From JAFANK01 sp036741695 (GTDB lineage Bacteria; Vulcanimicrobiota; Vulcanimicrobiia; Eremiobacterales; Eremiobacteraceae), in the NCBI GenBank assembly GCA_036741695.1, contig DAINRU010000004.1, forward strand, positions 60,646 to 124,645: a stretch of 64,000 bases of DNA. Reading direction: 5' to 3'. The position numbers and the translations under genes are program-made. Under the pieces are notes generated by a model, which saw only the letters and a program-made list of their open reading frames with translations, was not told where the DNA came from and searched no databases. This document shows, piece by piece, positions 1 through 8,609 of this stretch (position 1 is the first letter of the stretch; each line of letters begins with the position of its first letter).

Positions 1-820
1 GGGTTTTTGGGGGCAACGCGCGGACCAAAAGACGCCGTACGAACTCGGCCACCGCGGCTTGCTCGGCGGCACCTGCCGCAGCGCGGGGCAACCGGTCGCC
101 GAGCTTGCCGAGCGCGCGGCTCAGCCCGTGCGCGAAGAGGATGGACCGTGCCTCGTCGCCCTCGACGTAGATCGTCTGCGGCGAAAGGCACCCGCGCTGG
201 TCGAAGAGCGCGACATCGAGTGCGGCGGCGTCGGCTGCGAGCGCTAGGTCGCAGCCAGCCGGGACAAACCCTAAACTATAGGCGCTGCCATAGCCCACGA
301 CGTTTGTTCCCTCGGGCGCGCGGCGCTTCACGTCCTCGATCGTCGCGTCATCTCCGAAGACGACGATCCGTTGGGCCTGGGGAAAGACGCGAGCCTCGAA
401 GTCGGCGTCGCCGCCGCTCCAGCGCATGGGTAAGAGCGTGCCTGCGACCGGCGGACCCAGCTCGTCGAACTGCGCCGCCAGGATATCCGCCAGATGCAGC
501 TCGCGGCTGGAGGACTTGAGCATGAGGCGAGCGCCCGCCAGGGCCGCGCAATACGCGGTCGCGATGGCGGGACCCACGATGTTGCCGGGAAGGATGGCGA
601 GCACGGTCAGTTCGGATTCGGGTGCGTGCCACGCGCGCAACCGCTCGTCCGCGTCGGCAAGCACCGACTCGAGCGCGGCCTCGACGACCTGCGGCGGCCA
701 TTCGCCCTCGCGCATGGCCTCCCTTGCGCGGCGCCGCACGGTCGAGTCTGGGTCGCGCCACTGGGCCGCTCCGCGCAGCAGTGCCATCTGGCGCCTCGAG
801 AGCACGGTCGCTTCAGGCAT
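1..820 (-). CDS. luxC: LuxC-family acyl-CoA/acyl-protein reductase, partial (runs off the window)
   Basis: This frame is open from an ATG at 820 to base 1, so about 273 residues are visible and the C-terminus is missing. LuxC proteins reduce a fatty acyl group, held as a thioester on an active-site Cys, to the aldehyde with NADPH. I see a Rossmann-like stretch LTVLAILPGNIVGPA at about residues 70-84 and the Cys motif FDQRGCLSPQ with the nucleophile at Cys211, both typical of the family. The start overlaps the end of the upstream luxE-like gene by 8 bases (ATGCCTGA), so the two are translationally coupled. No luciferase gene is visible, although one could lie beyond position 1. LuxC-LuxE pairs also occur in non-luminous bacteria, where the product is a fatty aldehyde or alcohol. 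Confidence 0.85.
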   Translation of the reverse strand, partial: MPEATVLSRRQMALLRGAAQWRDPDSTVRRRAREAMREGEWPPQVVEAALESVLADADERLRAWHAPESELTVLAILPGNIVGPAIATAYCAALAGARLMLKSSSRELHLADILAAQFDELGPPVAGTLLPMRWSGGDADFEARVFPQAQRIVVFGDDATIEDVKRRAPEGTNVVGYGSAYSLGFVPAGCDLALAADAAALDVALFDQRGCLSPQTIYVEGDEARSILFAHGLSRALGKLGDRLPRAAAGAAEQAAVAEFVRRLLVRALPPKT

Positions 821-1943
821 GGGAGCCAAGCGCAGAATCGATCGCAATGCTGCATCCCTTCGGGGGAGCTGCGCTCGCGCGCGCGACGTATTCGAAGCCA
901 CCCTCGCGCGCTACGGCGAGGTCACCCGTCACGACCGCGGCCACTGAACCGCGGTTGCTCAGGTCGAAGCATCGTAGGAGGCCGGTCGTTCCGGGTTTCT
1001 TTTCCTGCGCGGTCAGCGGGTCGACGACGAGCGTCCGTGTCCAGTGCGGGCCGATCTTGAGCTGTTCGCGCGGCTCGCGCCCGGCTAGCGCATCGCTCAA
1101 GGACGCATCGTACCACTGGCTGCCCAACTCGCACATGCCGTACTCGGCGATGCAGAAGTGGCGGGGGACGCCGAAGACGTGGACGAGTTCGTCGTAGAGC
1201 TCGTCGCGTCCGACCGACCGTGACTTGCCCTTGAAACCTCCGGTCTCGACGACACGGCTCCCCGAAGGCAACGAGAAAAGCCATCCGGTCTTTTTGCAAC
1301 GGTCGAGAAAATGGACGAAGGCGAAGGCGGTGCCGAAGACGAGCACAGGCTCCGCGGACTCGCGCAGCGCGCCGGCGACACCGTCCGCATCGAGCACGTC
1401 GTCCGTGATGAAGAAGCCGCCGCTGCTGGCCAACGCCGCGTGCACGCTTGTCAGCATATAGGCGAGCGACGACCGCGGCGCTGATGCACGAGATGGCGAC
1501 AGCAAGAGCATGCGCATCGCGTCGCGATCCGGCATCACGCAGGCCTTGAAATGCGCCAACAGCGACGCGTCGTACAGCAGCGGGTTTTCAAGCTCGTGGA
1601 CGGACACGCGAGCGCCCGCGCTCGTCGTGCCGCTGGAGATGAAGGTCAGTGTCGTGCGCTCTGCTGGGAAACAGGCGAGGCGCGCATCGGCGAACGACGA
1701 CGTCGACACAGGCGGTATGTCGCGCCAGCTCGCGACGTCGGCCGGCGAGCGTCCGAGCTGCTCGCACAGCGCGCGGTATGGAGCGTTATTGGCGAATTGA
1801 TAGGCGAAGAGGTCGAGCGCGAGGCGCTCGAACTCAGGCTCGCTCGCGTCGGCGCTCGCGATGAACGCGTCAATCCTACGGTCGAGCTCGTTTGCGGTGC
1901 GCTCGTCGTCCGTGGGTGTCTGGGATACGCCTGAGTTCAACAC
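813..1943 (-). CDS. luxE: LuxE-family acyl-protein synthetase (acyl-AMP ligase)
   Basis: The 376-residue protein has the length and layout of LuxE. LuxE activates a fatty acid as acyl-AMP, carries it on a Cys and passes it to LuxC. The adenylate-binding loop reads FISSGTTSAGARVSVHE (about residues 104-120), the counterpart of the SSGTTG loop in adenylating enzymes. GLLRCFDLSNR near residue 320 resembles the C-terminal part of the AMP-binding fold. The start is GTG at 1943; no ATG lies closer. It is the first gene of the luxE-luxC unit and is divergent from the hydrolase at 2031. The family is clear, but the physiological substrate is not: wax-ester or aldehyde synthesis, or activation of a special acyl chain, are all possible. 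Confidence 0.82.
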   Translation of the reverse strand: MLNSGVSQTPTDDERTANELDRRIDAFIASADASEPEFERLALDLFAYQFANNAPYRALCEQLGRSPADVASWRDIPPVSTSSFADARLACFPAERTTLTFISSGTTSAGARVSVHELENPLLYDASLLAHFKACVMPDRDAMRMLLLSPSRASAPRSSLAYMLTSVHAALASSGGFFITDDVLDADGVAGALRESAEPVLVFGTAFAFVHFLDRCKKTGWLFSLPSGSRVVETGGFKGKSRSVGRDELYDELVHVFGVPRHFCIAEYGMCELGSQWYDASLSDALAGREPREQLKIGPHWTRTLVVDPLTAQEKKPGTTGLLRCFDLSNRGSVAAVVTGDLAVAREGGFEYVARASAAPPKGCSIAIDSALGSHA

Positions 1944-2030
1944 GTTGTGCGTTTAGACGGCGCGGTACCGGCGGACCTCCGTGCGCGGCGGGAGGGGCGC
2001 TCCAGGCGCGACACAAACGAGACTCTTGCC

Positions 2031-2669
2031 TTGATCTTTGAGCATTTCCCAGTCGGCCCACTGCAGTGCAACTGCGTCGTCATCGCCGACGAGCACACCA
2101 AGCAGGCTATCGTGGTCGACCCGGGTGATGAGGTCGAGCGAATTTTTGACATCCTGAAGCGGCACGGTCTCACGCTGCGAGCCATCGTGGCGACGCACGC
2201 GCATATCGACCACGTCGGTGCGCTCGCCTCGCTCAAGCAGCTCACGGGTGCACCGGCGATGATCCATGAAGCCGATGTACCGCTCTACGAGCACCTCGCC
2301 GAGCAGGCGGCTTGGCTTGGCATACAGCCTCCCAGCAGCACGACGCTGGACCGTTACTTGCGAGAGGGCGATCGGCTTGCGTTCGGCGGGCGCACGCTCG
2401 ACGTGTTGCACACTCCCGGACATTCACCCGGAAGCGTGAGTTTTGTGCTCGACGAAAAGTCGCCGCTCGTGCTATCGGGAGACACGCTCTTCGCGGGTAG
2501 CATTGGACGTACCGATCTGTGGGGAGGCTCATTCCCGCAGATCATCGATTCGATCCGTGGCAAACTTCTCACGTTTCCCGATGAGGTGGTCGTGCTGCCA
2601 GGTCATGGCCCGCGCACCACGATCGGCGCGGAACGAGAGTCCAACCCGTTTCTGGTCGATCAGGCATGA
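2031..2669 (+). CDS. Metallo-beta-lactamase-fold hydrolase, glyoxalase II-like
   Basis: This belongs to the small GloB-like branch of the MBL fold. The metal motif THAHIDH is at residues 55-61, followed by LHTPGHSPGSVSF, SGDTLFAGSIGRTDL and LPGHGPRTTIG, which supply the remaining metal ligands. The frame is open from a GTG at 1947, but similarity to the family begins at LIFEHFPVGPLQCNC, so I place the start at TTG 2031, giving 212 residues. The likely activity is hydrolysis of a thioester such as S-lactoylglutathione or another acyl thiol, but the substrate cannot be read from sequence. The stop overlaps the next gene's start by 4 bases, which makes it the first gene of a three-gene operon. 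Confidence 0.85.
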   Translation: MIFEHFPVGPLQCNCVVIADEHTKQAIVVDPGDEVERIFDILKRHGLTLRAIVATHAHIDHVGALASLKQLTGAPAMIHEADVPLYEHLAEQAAWLGIQPPSSTTLDRYLREGDRLAFGGRTLDVLHTPGHSPGSVSFVLDEKSPLVLSGDTLFAGSIGRTDLWGGSFPQIIDSIRGKLLTFPDEVVVLPGHGPRTTIGAERESNPFLVDQA

Positions 2670-2866
2670 GCGACAAGCCCGATCCCCAGCGCAACCCATA
2701 CCAGCTCGCGCGCGACCCCGAACTCGAGACCTTCGCGCAAGGCGTCATTGACGAGGCGATGGGCAAGACCGCGACCTCGCCACGTCAGTTCGCATATTAC
2801 TCAGCCCAGGCCGCGAAGCAGATAGCACAGTACGTCCTCGACCGCTTCGCCCGCAAGAAACGATAA
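2666..2866 (+). CDS. Small conserved-looking hypothetical protein, 66 aa
   Basis: I do not recognise this protein. It is 66 residues, hydrophilic and probably helical, with no Cys, no signal peptide and a basic C-terminus (DRFARKKR). It is coupled on both sides: its ATG overlaps the hydrolase stop (ATGA), and its TAA overlaps the next ATG (TAATG at 2864-2868). The tight coupling is the main evidence that it is real. A function linked to either neighbour is possible but unsupported. Confidence 0.6.
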   Translation: MSDKPDPQRNPYQLARDPELETFAQGVIDEAMGKTATSPRQFAYYSAQAAKQIAQYVLDRFARKKR

Positions 2867-3279
2867 TGTCAGAAGATATCGGACCCTCGCTCCCGCCGCC
2901 TTTGCGCTTTGAACTCGGCGCACATCCGACCGGTGAAGCGGCCAAGGCGATCTTGCTGCTCACCTCCGATGCGGACGGCACCCCGCGCGTCGCGGTGCTC
3001 GCCGCACCCGAGCTCACCGTGCGCGACGCAGGCCATATCGGCTTTCGACTTCATGCCTCTTCGACGGTTTGCGCCAACGTGCAGCGCACAGGGCTAGCCG
3101 CATTGTGGTACGTGCTCGACGCTGCAGCCTACTGCATTCGCGGCACCACGGCCAAGGCACCAGTGAAGATCGCCGACCCGGAGTTCGAGGTCTTCGAGCT
3201 CACGATCACATCGGTGCTGCGCGACTTCCATCCAGATTCGCCAATGGTTTCAGGCCCCACGTACAAGCGACTGGGTTGA
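2866..3279 (+). CDS. Pyridoxamine 5'-phosphate oxidase-like (flavin split-barrel) protein
   Basis: The 137-residue protein resembles small FMN-binding split-barrel proteins. It has a strand AILLLTSDADGTPRVAVLAAPEL (about residues 28-50), in the position where these proteins compare ligand and flavin contacts, then GFRLHASSTVCANVQRTGLAALWYV, and ends FHPDSPMVSGPTYKRLG. It closes the three-gene operon that starts at 2031. The assignment rests on the order of secondary structure and a few residues, so an unrelated small barrel is not excluded. No catalytic motif is visible. Confidence 0.5.
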   Translation: MSEDIGPSLPPPLRFELGAHPTGEAAKAILLLTSDADGTPRVAVLAAPELTVRDAGHIGFRLHASSTVCANVQRTGLAALWYVLDAAAYCIRGTTAKAPVKIADPEFEVFELTITSVLRDFHPDSPMVSGPTYKRLG

Positions 3280-3322
3280 AGAGGGCTGCGTCAGCGCGCA
3301 AGAGCGGTCGGGAACCTGTGGC

Positions 3323-5308
3323 TTATACTTGGAGCTCGTGCCAGCGGCGGACATATTCCTCGAACGCCAGGCAAAATGTGGCGTGGCTCCAGGTCAGGGG
3401 CGATACCGAGAGGGGCGCTCCTGTGAACGGATGCACTTGCTCGGCAAGCACGCCGCTGTGCAGCGCGTGGTCGCACGCCCACTGCAAGAGGGGTTTCGCA
3501 GCATTGAGCTCGGCCATCGACTGCGCGCTCGCGATCCCGTGTTGGGCGAGCCACAAGGTGCAGATGAACCAGGGGTTGCCGGCCACAGATTGCGGCACGT
3601 CCTTCCAGCGCTGATAATAGTCGTTTTCATAGCGCGCGCATCCACCTACCTCGGTCTTGATCCACAAGTGCTCCCGGATGGCGGCGACCGTCGACTCGAT
3701 GCGCGGGTCGCGCGGTGAGAGCATGCCGAAATACCAAAGGCCGAAGAGCGAGCTGTCGACCGTCTCATCGCGGATGACCTTGCCGTCGGGCGAGAGGTTG
3801 ATCATGCGCAAGAAGCGGTTCAGGTCGGGCGCCCACATGTACTTGCTGACCGCCTGGTGGATCTCTTCGGCCACGGCGTTGTACATGACGCTGCGGCGCG
3901 ACTCGCCGAATAGCTCGGTGAAGTTAGCTGCCGCGCGCAGCCCGGCCCACACAGCCCCGACGGTGAAGGCATGGATGCCGTGGCGTTCTTCCCACAGGTC
4001 ATAAGAGACGAGCGGCAGTTTTGTCGCCGGGTCGCGATAGCGGCACATGAAATCCGCCGCTACGGTGATGATGCGCCGATAGAGCGGCTGGATGAACTCC
4101 ACGTCGCGGTACTTCTTATAGTGCTCCCACAGCGCGTAGAGCACGAGCGCAGTCTCGTCCTCTTGGATAGGCAGCTGCTCGCGACCGGACGAGTCCATCC
4201 ACGCATGCCATGAGGAGCCGAGCGAACCATCCGGGTTATACTTGTGCAGCAGATAGCCCCCAGCGGTCATGGCGTCGGCGCAAAAGATGAAGAACTTCGC
4301 CGCCGTCGCGTGGTGCCCAGCCTTGATGAGCGCCGTGGCGACGAGGGCTCCGTCACGCGGCCACATGTATGAGTAGGTGTCGCGGGCGAATCTCAAGATG
4401 TCGGTGTCGTTTGCCGCGATGATGGCGCCGTGGTTGTCGATCTGCGTGCGGATGATGAGCAGGCTGCGCTTGTACTGCGCGAGGAACCGTTCTTCGAGAT
4501 CTGCGGCGTCGATGGGCTCTTTGTTGATCCACAGGCGCCAGTAGTCCAAGGTGCGGGAGATGAAGGGTGCCGGGCCGCGCTCGCGCACGAGGTCGTCAAG
4601 GCCGTGCACGTCACCGTAGGTCTCGGCGATGGCGAGCCAGTGGTGGAAGGTGACCCGGCCATCGGCGGGCACGCCGGGCGCGTGCAAGGCGATCGTGCCA
4701 TCCACCGACCCCTGCGCGATGGGATTACGGCTCAGCACGCCATCTTCGGCGTCGCGCCAGGTGCCCTCAAGTCCGTTGACCTCCTTGAGGCCGGTGGCCC
4801 ACGACGAGATGCCGACGTGATGCCCGGTCTCGTCGCCGACCTGGCCGTTCATGAGGAAGTAACGCCGGCGCTTGTAGGCGACGAGCGCTCCCAGATGCGG
4901 ATGGTAGGCGAACGTGTCGCCGACCACGTTGCCTTCGATATGGAGATCGTAATTATAGAACATGCGGATCTCGCGCGGCTGCGCGGCGAGATTGTGGACC
5001 ACGAAACGGCGGAAGAGTATCGTACGGTCAAAGTCGACCGCGTCGTTGCAGAGCAGACGCACTTGAAGGCCATCGTGTTCGAGAACCACGCGCGACACGA
5101 TCGAGTCGAGTTCGTAGTCGATCGACCGTCGCCACGCTTCATCTGAGAACCAGGCGAACTGACCGTCGATCCAGATACCGGTGCGGTTGACGTCGCCCGG
5201 GCTGTGGTTCTCCGATCCTATGTACGGGAAATAGATATCTTGCAGCCCGTAGACGCCATCGAATGTGATGAGCATCGACCCGTTGGCCACGGGGATGTCG
5301 CGAGGCAT
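3323..5308 (-). CDS. Glycoside hydrolase family 15 (glucoamylase/trehalase-like)
   Basis: The 661-residue protein has the bacterial GH15 layout: an N-terminal beta-sandwich domain (about 1-260) followed by an alpha/alpha barrel. Substrate-site residues appear in YSYMWPRDGALVA near residue 315. The catalytic acid is expected in DLWEERHGIHAF (about 436-447), and the second catalytic Glu in VLAEQVHPFTG (Glu about 623). Such enzymes release glucose from maltodextrins or split trehalose. No signal peptide is seen, so it is probably cytoplasmic and acts on stored glucan or trehalose. It has an AGAGG-like ribosome site before ATG 5308 and follows the STAS gene on the same strand after 43 bases, so the two may be co-transcribed. 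Confidence 0.88.
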   Translation of the reverse strand: MPRDIPVANGSMLITFDGVYGLQDIYFPYIGSENHSPGDVNRTGIWIDGQFAWFSDEAWRRSIDYELDSIVSRVVLEHDGLQVRLLCNDAVDFDRTILFRRFVVHNLAAQPREIRMFYNYDLHIEGNVVGDTFAYHPHLGALVAYKRRRYFLMNGQVGDETGHHVGISSWATGLKEVNGLEGTWRDAEDGVLSRNPIAQGSVDGTIALHAPGVPADGRVTFHHWLAIAETYGDVHGLDDLVRERGPAPFISRTLDYWRLWINKEPIDAADLEERFLAQYKRSLLIIRTQIDNHGAIIAANDTDILRFARDTYSYMWPRDGALVATALIKAGHHATAAKFFIFCADAMTAGGYLLHKYNPDGSLGSSWHAWMDSSGREQLPIQEDETALVLYALWEHYKKYRDVEFIQPLYRRIITVAADFMCRYRDPATKLPLVSYDLWEERHGIHAFTVGAVWAGLRAAANFTELFGESRRSVMYNAVAEEIHQAVSKYMWAPDLNRFLRMINLSPDGKVIRDETVDSSLFGLWYFGMLSPRDPRIESTVAAIREHLWIKTEVGGCARYENDYYQRWKDVPQSVAGNPWFICTLWLAQHGIASAQSMAELNAAKPLLQWACDHALHSGVLAEQVHPFTGAPLSVSPLTWSHATFCLAFEEYVRRWHELQV

Positions 5309-5351
5309 GGGCCGCCTCTTTAACGCCGGAGTGGAGTCAGACCTTTGCCGG

Positions 5352-5771
5352 TCAGGCGGCCGTCTGCGGCCGCGGCGCGCCGGCCAGTGCAGCGATCGCG
5401 TCGGGCGTGCGGCTGAAGATGCTGCAGGTGCGGTCGCGGGCGCACAACTCTAAGACGCGCTGCAGACGCGGCGAGTCGGTCACAAGACCGACCGATCCGC
5501 CGAGATCGCGGATCGTGCGCAATGCGCTGATCAGCATGCCGAGGCCCGGCGAGTCCATGCTCTCGACGTTGGAAAGATCGAGCACGTAGTTCCAGTTGCC
5601 GCGCTGAGCGCACGACATCACCTTGGCGCGGATAGCCTCCATGCCGTCGACGTCGAGCGCGCGGCCAGCAGCGACGACCTCGACACCGCCGGAATCGGTC
5701 TGCGTCCCGGAGGCCGCGGATCGAATGCCGAACAGAGCGCTAAAAAACTTATCCCGCGGTTGCATAGTCAT
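5352..5771 (-). CDS. STAS-domain protein (anti-sigma factor antagonist type)
   Basis: This is a 139-residue protein with one STAS domain at about residues 28-125. The conserved serine that is phosphorylated in SpoIIAA-like antagonists fits Ser74 in SMDSPGLGML. The roughly 25-residue N-terminal extension is unlike the minimal family. STAS proteins usually take part in partner switching with an anti-sigma kinase, but no such kinase is seen in the window. A second STAS gene lies at 8784, and the large diguanylate cyclase gene between them is divergent from this one, so the stretch from 5.3 to 9.2 kb is rich in signalling genes. Confidence 0.82.
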   Translation of the reverse strand: MTMQPRDKFFSALFGIRSAASGTQTDSGGVEVVAAGRALDVDGMEAIRAKVMSCAQRGNWNYVLDLSNVESMDSPGLGMLISALRTIRDLGGSVGLVTDSPRLQRVLELCARDRTCSIFSRTPDAIAALAGAPRPQTAA

Positions 5772-6037
5772 TCACCGTTTGTAGGACCAGTCGCGCTGGC
5801 GTTCGTGACCGGCCGGGGCCTGGCAGTCCCGCTATTGTGACCTGGACCTCCCCATTCCATATGATTGGGGTGCCGTGCAGGGGGCTCAAAACGGGTGCCT
5901 CCCCGGATGGCCGAGCTGCCGATAATAATGGAAGAGAATAAGGTTTTCAAGGAGTCGGCAGATCCAAGACAAGGACGACAAAGCGCCTGCGGCGGCGGGT
6001 TCCGACCCGTCACCAGACTTCGCGCGCCTGAGCAAGA
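5772..6037. other. Divergent intergenic region between the STAS gene and the GAF-GGDEF-HD-GYP gene
   Basis: These 266 bases must hold the promoters for both divergent genes. I see GC-rich inverted segments at about 5849-5875 (CCCCAT ... ATTGGGG) and 5900-5925, and an AT-rich patch GATAATAATGG at 5930-5940, but no convincing -35/-10 pair. A strong Shine-Dalgarno AGGAG at 5950-5954 sits upstream of the annotated GTG start and points to an earlier start in the same frame. Confidence 0.4.
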
Positions 6038-6039
6038 GT

Positions 6040-8574
6040 GTGACCGCTATCTTCGCCCGCAGCAGCGGGGAGAAGGCGCTCGCCGATCTGCACGACGTCT
6101 TCTTCGCGCTCGGCATCCGCCGGTTCACCGTCGCCACGATCGACCGCGACGTCACAAGCCCGGTGCGCTACCATTACCACGCCGACCGAGCACAACCGAC
6201 AGCGGAGCCGCTCGACGCGCAGACGCTCGCGTTCGCGCTGGCCTGCGAGCAGCTGTGCGAGCTGCCCACGGTGGCCGGCGTCCGCAATATCGATCCCGCA
6301 GCGCGCGCCACCCGCGGCCGCCTGGCGTATGCCACCGTGTGTCCGATCCGCGTCTCCGGCGCGATCATCGGTTTCAGCGTGCTGCAATCCGACACGCAGT
6401 TCGCTCCGGCCGACATCGCGCTCTTGGAATACGCCTCGGTGCTCGTCGGCCAAGACCTTGAGATCGCCCGCGAAGCAGCGCTCGGCGAGCACGGCGCTAA
6501 AGCGCTCACCCTGCTGCTCGAAACGGCGCGCGCGTTGTCGAGCGGCCTCGACCTCGCCGACCTCTTCGCCAAGTTCCACACGCTCGTGGGCCGGGTCATG
6601 GATGCGTCGCTCTTCGTCGCGGCGCTGCTCACGCCCGACGGAGAGCAACTCGAGATCGAGTACAGTGCCGAATTCGGCCGCCGCTCGATCGAAAAAGTGC
6701 GCCTGCCCTTGACGACCGTCTCGGGCGATGTGTTGCGCTCCGGGCATCCGGTCATCATCCGCAGGCCTGAGGACTGGAACGCCGTCCGCTCGGTCACCCT
6801 CGGTGACATGCACGATCCGGCATCGGCGCTCATCGTGCCGATGAAGCTCGGCGACCGCGTCGTGGGCGTGCTGACCGTGCAAAGCCCGCGCGCCAACTCC
6901 TATTCCGAGTCCGACTGCGACCTGCTCACCGCCATCTCCGAACAAGCCGCCGTCGCGGTCGAGAATCTCAAGAACCTGCGGGCCAGCACCCAGCGCGCCG
7001 CCGATCTCAATCTGCTCGTCGAGGTGGCGAGCGCCGTCTCGTCCGAACTCGACCTGCACCGCGTCTTCGCCAAGATCCACGAGCAGGTCAAGAGAGTCAT
7101 CGATGCGCCGCTGTTCTTTGTGGCCTTGCGCTCGGGCGAGAGCGACAACGTCACGCTCGAGTACTTGGTCGAAGGTGCGCGCGTCTTCCCGCCAGCTGAG
7201 CACAGCCTCAAAGGCACGATCGTCGGCCGCGTGATCGAGAGCGGCAAACCCGTGCTCGTGCGCAACACCGACGAGCGCGACCGCTTGACGAGCAAGAAGA
7301 TCGGCGAAGGTCCGACGACCGTCCAATCGATCGTCGCCGTGCCGATGAACGCCGGCGGCAAGACGATCGGAGCGATCTCGACGCAGTCGTACGAAGCCAA
7401 CTCCTACGACGAACGCCATCTCAAGCTGCTGTCCGCCATCGCCGAGCAGTCCGCCGTCGCGGTGCAGAACGCCAAGCTGTACGAACGCGCCAAGGAGCTG
7501 GCGGAGAACGACGCGCTCACCGGCCTGCCGCATCAGCGTTCGGTGCAAGAACGGCTGGCCTACGAGCTCAAGCGGGCGCGGCGCTCGAGCGCGCGGCTCT
7601 CGTTGCTCATGATGGACATCGACAAGTTCAAGGCGTTCAACGACACGTACGGCCATCCCGTCGGCGATCGCGTCCTGCGAGAGGTCGCGGCGGTGCTGCG
7701 TCGCGTGGCGCGCGAGACGGACGTCATCGGCCGTTATGGCGGCGACGAGTTCTGCGCCATCTTGCCCGAGACGGATCGCGAACAGGCGTGGAAGTTCGCC
7801 GAGCGGCTGCATGCCGAGGTCTCGCGCGAGCCGTTCCGCATCGACGAGCAGCAGTCGATCCCCATCCGACTGTCGATCGGCGTGGCGGTCTACCCTGACG
7901 AGTGCGAAGGTCGCGACGACCTGGTCGGCGTCGCCGACGCGTCGTTATACGCGGCCAAGCGCGGCGAGGCGCAGAAAGCGATCAAGTCAGAGGACATCAT
8001 CGCCAAGCTGGAAGGCGATCTCAAGCCATTTGCCGCCTACATCGCGGCGCTGGCCAACGCCGGTCGCTCGAAGCGCGATCAGCTCATCAAGGTCAACGGT
8101 CTCGCAGCGCGCTACGGCCGGGAAACCGAGCTCGACGAGCATCAGCGCCACGTCCTGCTCTGCGCTGCAGCGCTCTTGGATATCGGCGAGCTCGCCATAC
8201 CGGGGCTCATCTTGAGCAAACCGGGCAAACTCGAGCAAGAAGACTACGAGATCATCAAAAAGCACGCCGAATTCGGCTACGAGATGCTCAATGGCCTGAA
8301 GGATTGCGAGGCGATCGCGACCGTCGTTCGTCACCACCAAGAACGGTTCGACGGAAGCGGCTACCCGCAGGGGCTCAAAGGCTCGGATATCCCGCTCTTG
8401 TCGCGCATCCTCGCCGTGCTTGAGGCATATGGCGCCATGACGAGCGACAGGCCGTACCGGCGCGCGATGTCTCGCGACGAGGCGATCAAAGAAGTGCAGG
8501 CCGGCGCGGGGACGCAGTTCGACCCGCAGGTCGTCGAGATATTCCTCAAGCTGGAAAACAAAGAGCGCGAGTAG
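6040..8574 (+). CDS. Multi-GAF diguanylate cyclase with degenerate HD-GYP domain
   Basis: The 844-residue protein has three GAF-like sensor domains (about 10-150, 155-310 and 320-485), a GGDEF domain (about 500-650) and a C-terminal HD-GYP domain (about 675-840). The cyclase signature is intact: RYGGDEF with GGDEF at 567-571. In the HD-GYP domain the HD pair is changed to Leu713-Asp714 (ALLDIGELAIP), and the later metal-binding ADxxDA stretch reads LEAYGA with Glu795 and Gly798. HH (765-766) and DGSGYP remain. I infer that it makes c-di-GMP but that hydrolysis is weak or lost. The GTG at 6040 is a poor start, because the frame is open from 5941 and a good Shine-Dalgarno lies at 5950-5954. It is probably cytoplasmic, as no membrane segments are seen. 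Confidence 0.88.
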   Translation: MTAIFARSSGEKALADLHDVFFALGIRRFTVATIDRDVTSPVRYHYHADRAQPTAEPLDAQTLAFALACEQLCELPTVAGVRNIDPAARATRGRLAYATVCPIRVSGAIIGFSVLQSDTQFAPADIALLEYASVLVGQDLEIAREAALGEHGAKALTLLLETARALSSGLDLADLFAKFHTLVGRVMDASLFVAALLTPDGEQLEIEYSAEFGRRSIEKVRLPLTTVSGDVLRSGHPVIIRRPEDWNAVRSVTLGDMHDPASALIVPMKLGDRVVGVLTVQSPRANSYSESDCDLLTAISEQAAVAVENLKNLRASTQRAADLNLLVEVASAVSSELDLHRVFAKIHEQVKRVIDAPLFFVALRSGESDNVTLEYLVEGARVFPPAEHSLKGTIVGRVIESGKPVLVRNTDERDRLTSKKIGEGPTTVQSIVAVPMNAGGKTIGAISTQSYEANSYDERHLKLLSAIAEQSAVAVQNAKLYERAKELAENDALTGLPHQRSVQERLAYELKRARRSSARLSLLMMDIDKFKAFNDTYGHPVGDRVLREVAAVLRRVARETDVIGRYGGDEFCAILPETDREQAWKFAERLHAEVSREPFRIDEQQSIPIRLSIGVAVYPDECEGRDDLVGVADASLYAAKRGEAQKAIKSEDIIAKLEGDLKPFAAYIAALANAGRSKRDQLIKVNGLAARYGRETELDEHQRHVLLCAAALLDIGELAIPGLILSKPGKLEQEDYEIIKKHAEFGYEMLNGLKDCEAIATVVRHHQERFDGSGYPQGLKGSDIPLLSRILAVLEAYGAMTSDRPYRRAMSRDEAIKEVQAGAGTQFDPQVVEIFLKLENKERE

Positions 8575-8609
8575 ACTAAGCGCCCATTTATGACCACCCC
8601 GACGTGCGG

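Noticed and set aside
2443..2751. A 102-codon frame inside the MBL hydrolase gene
   Set aside because: It is a frame shadow of the hydrolase and the next small gene.
5849..5940. Possible c-di-GMP (GEMM-I) riboswitch before the GGDEF gene
   Set aside because: The 3' part (GGCCGAGCTGCCGAT) looks vaguely like the end of the GEMM-I core, but the conserved GACGCAAAGCC segment is absent. A covariance-model search with a significant score would be needed to revive it.
6010..7812. A 600-codon open frame on the minus strand opposite the GGDEF/HD-GYP gene
   Set aside because: It is antisense to a protein with clear GAF and GGDEF motifs, and its Arg/Gly/Asp-rich text is typical of high-G+C shadow frames.
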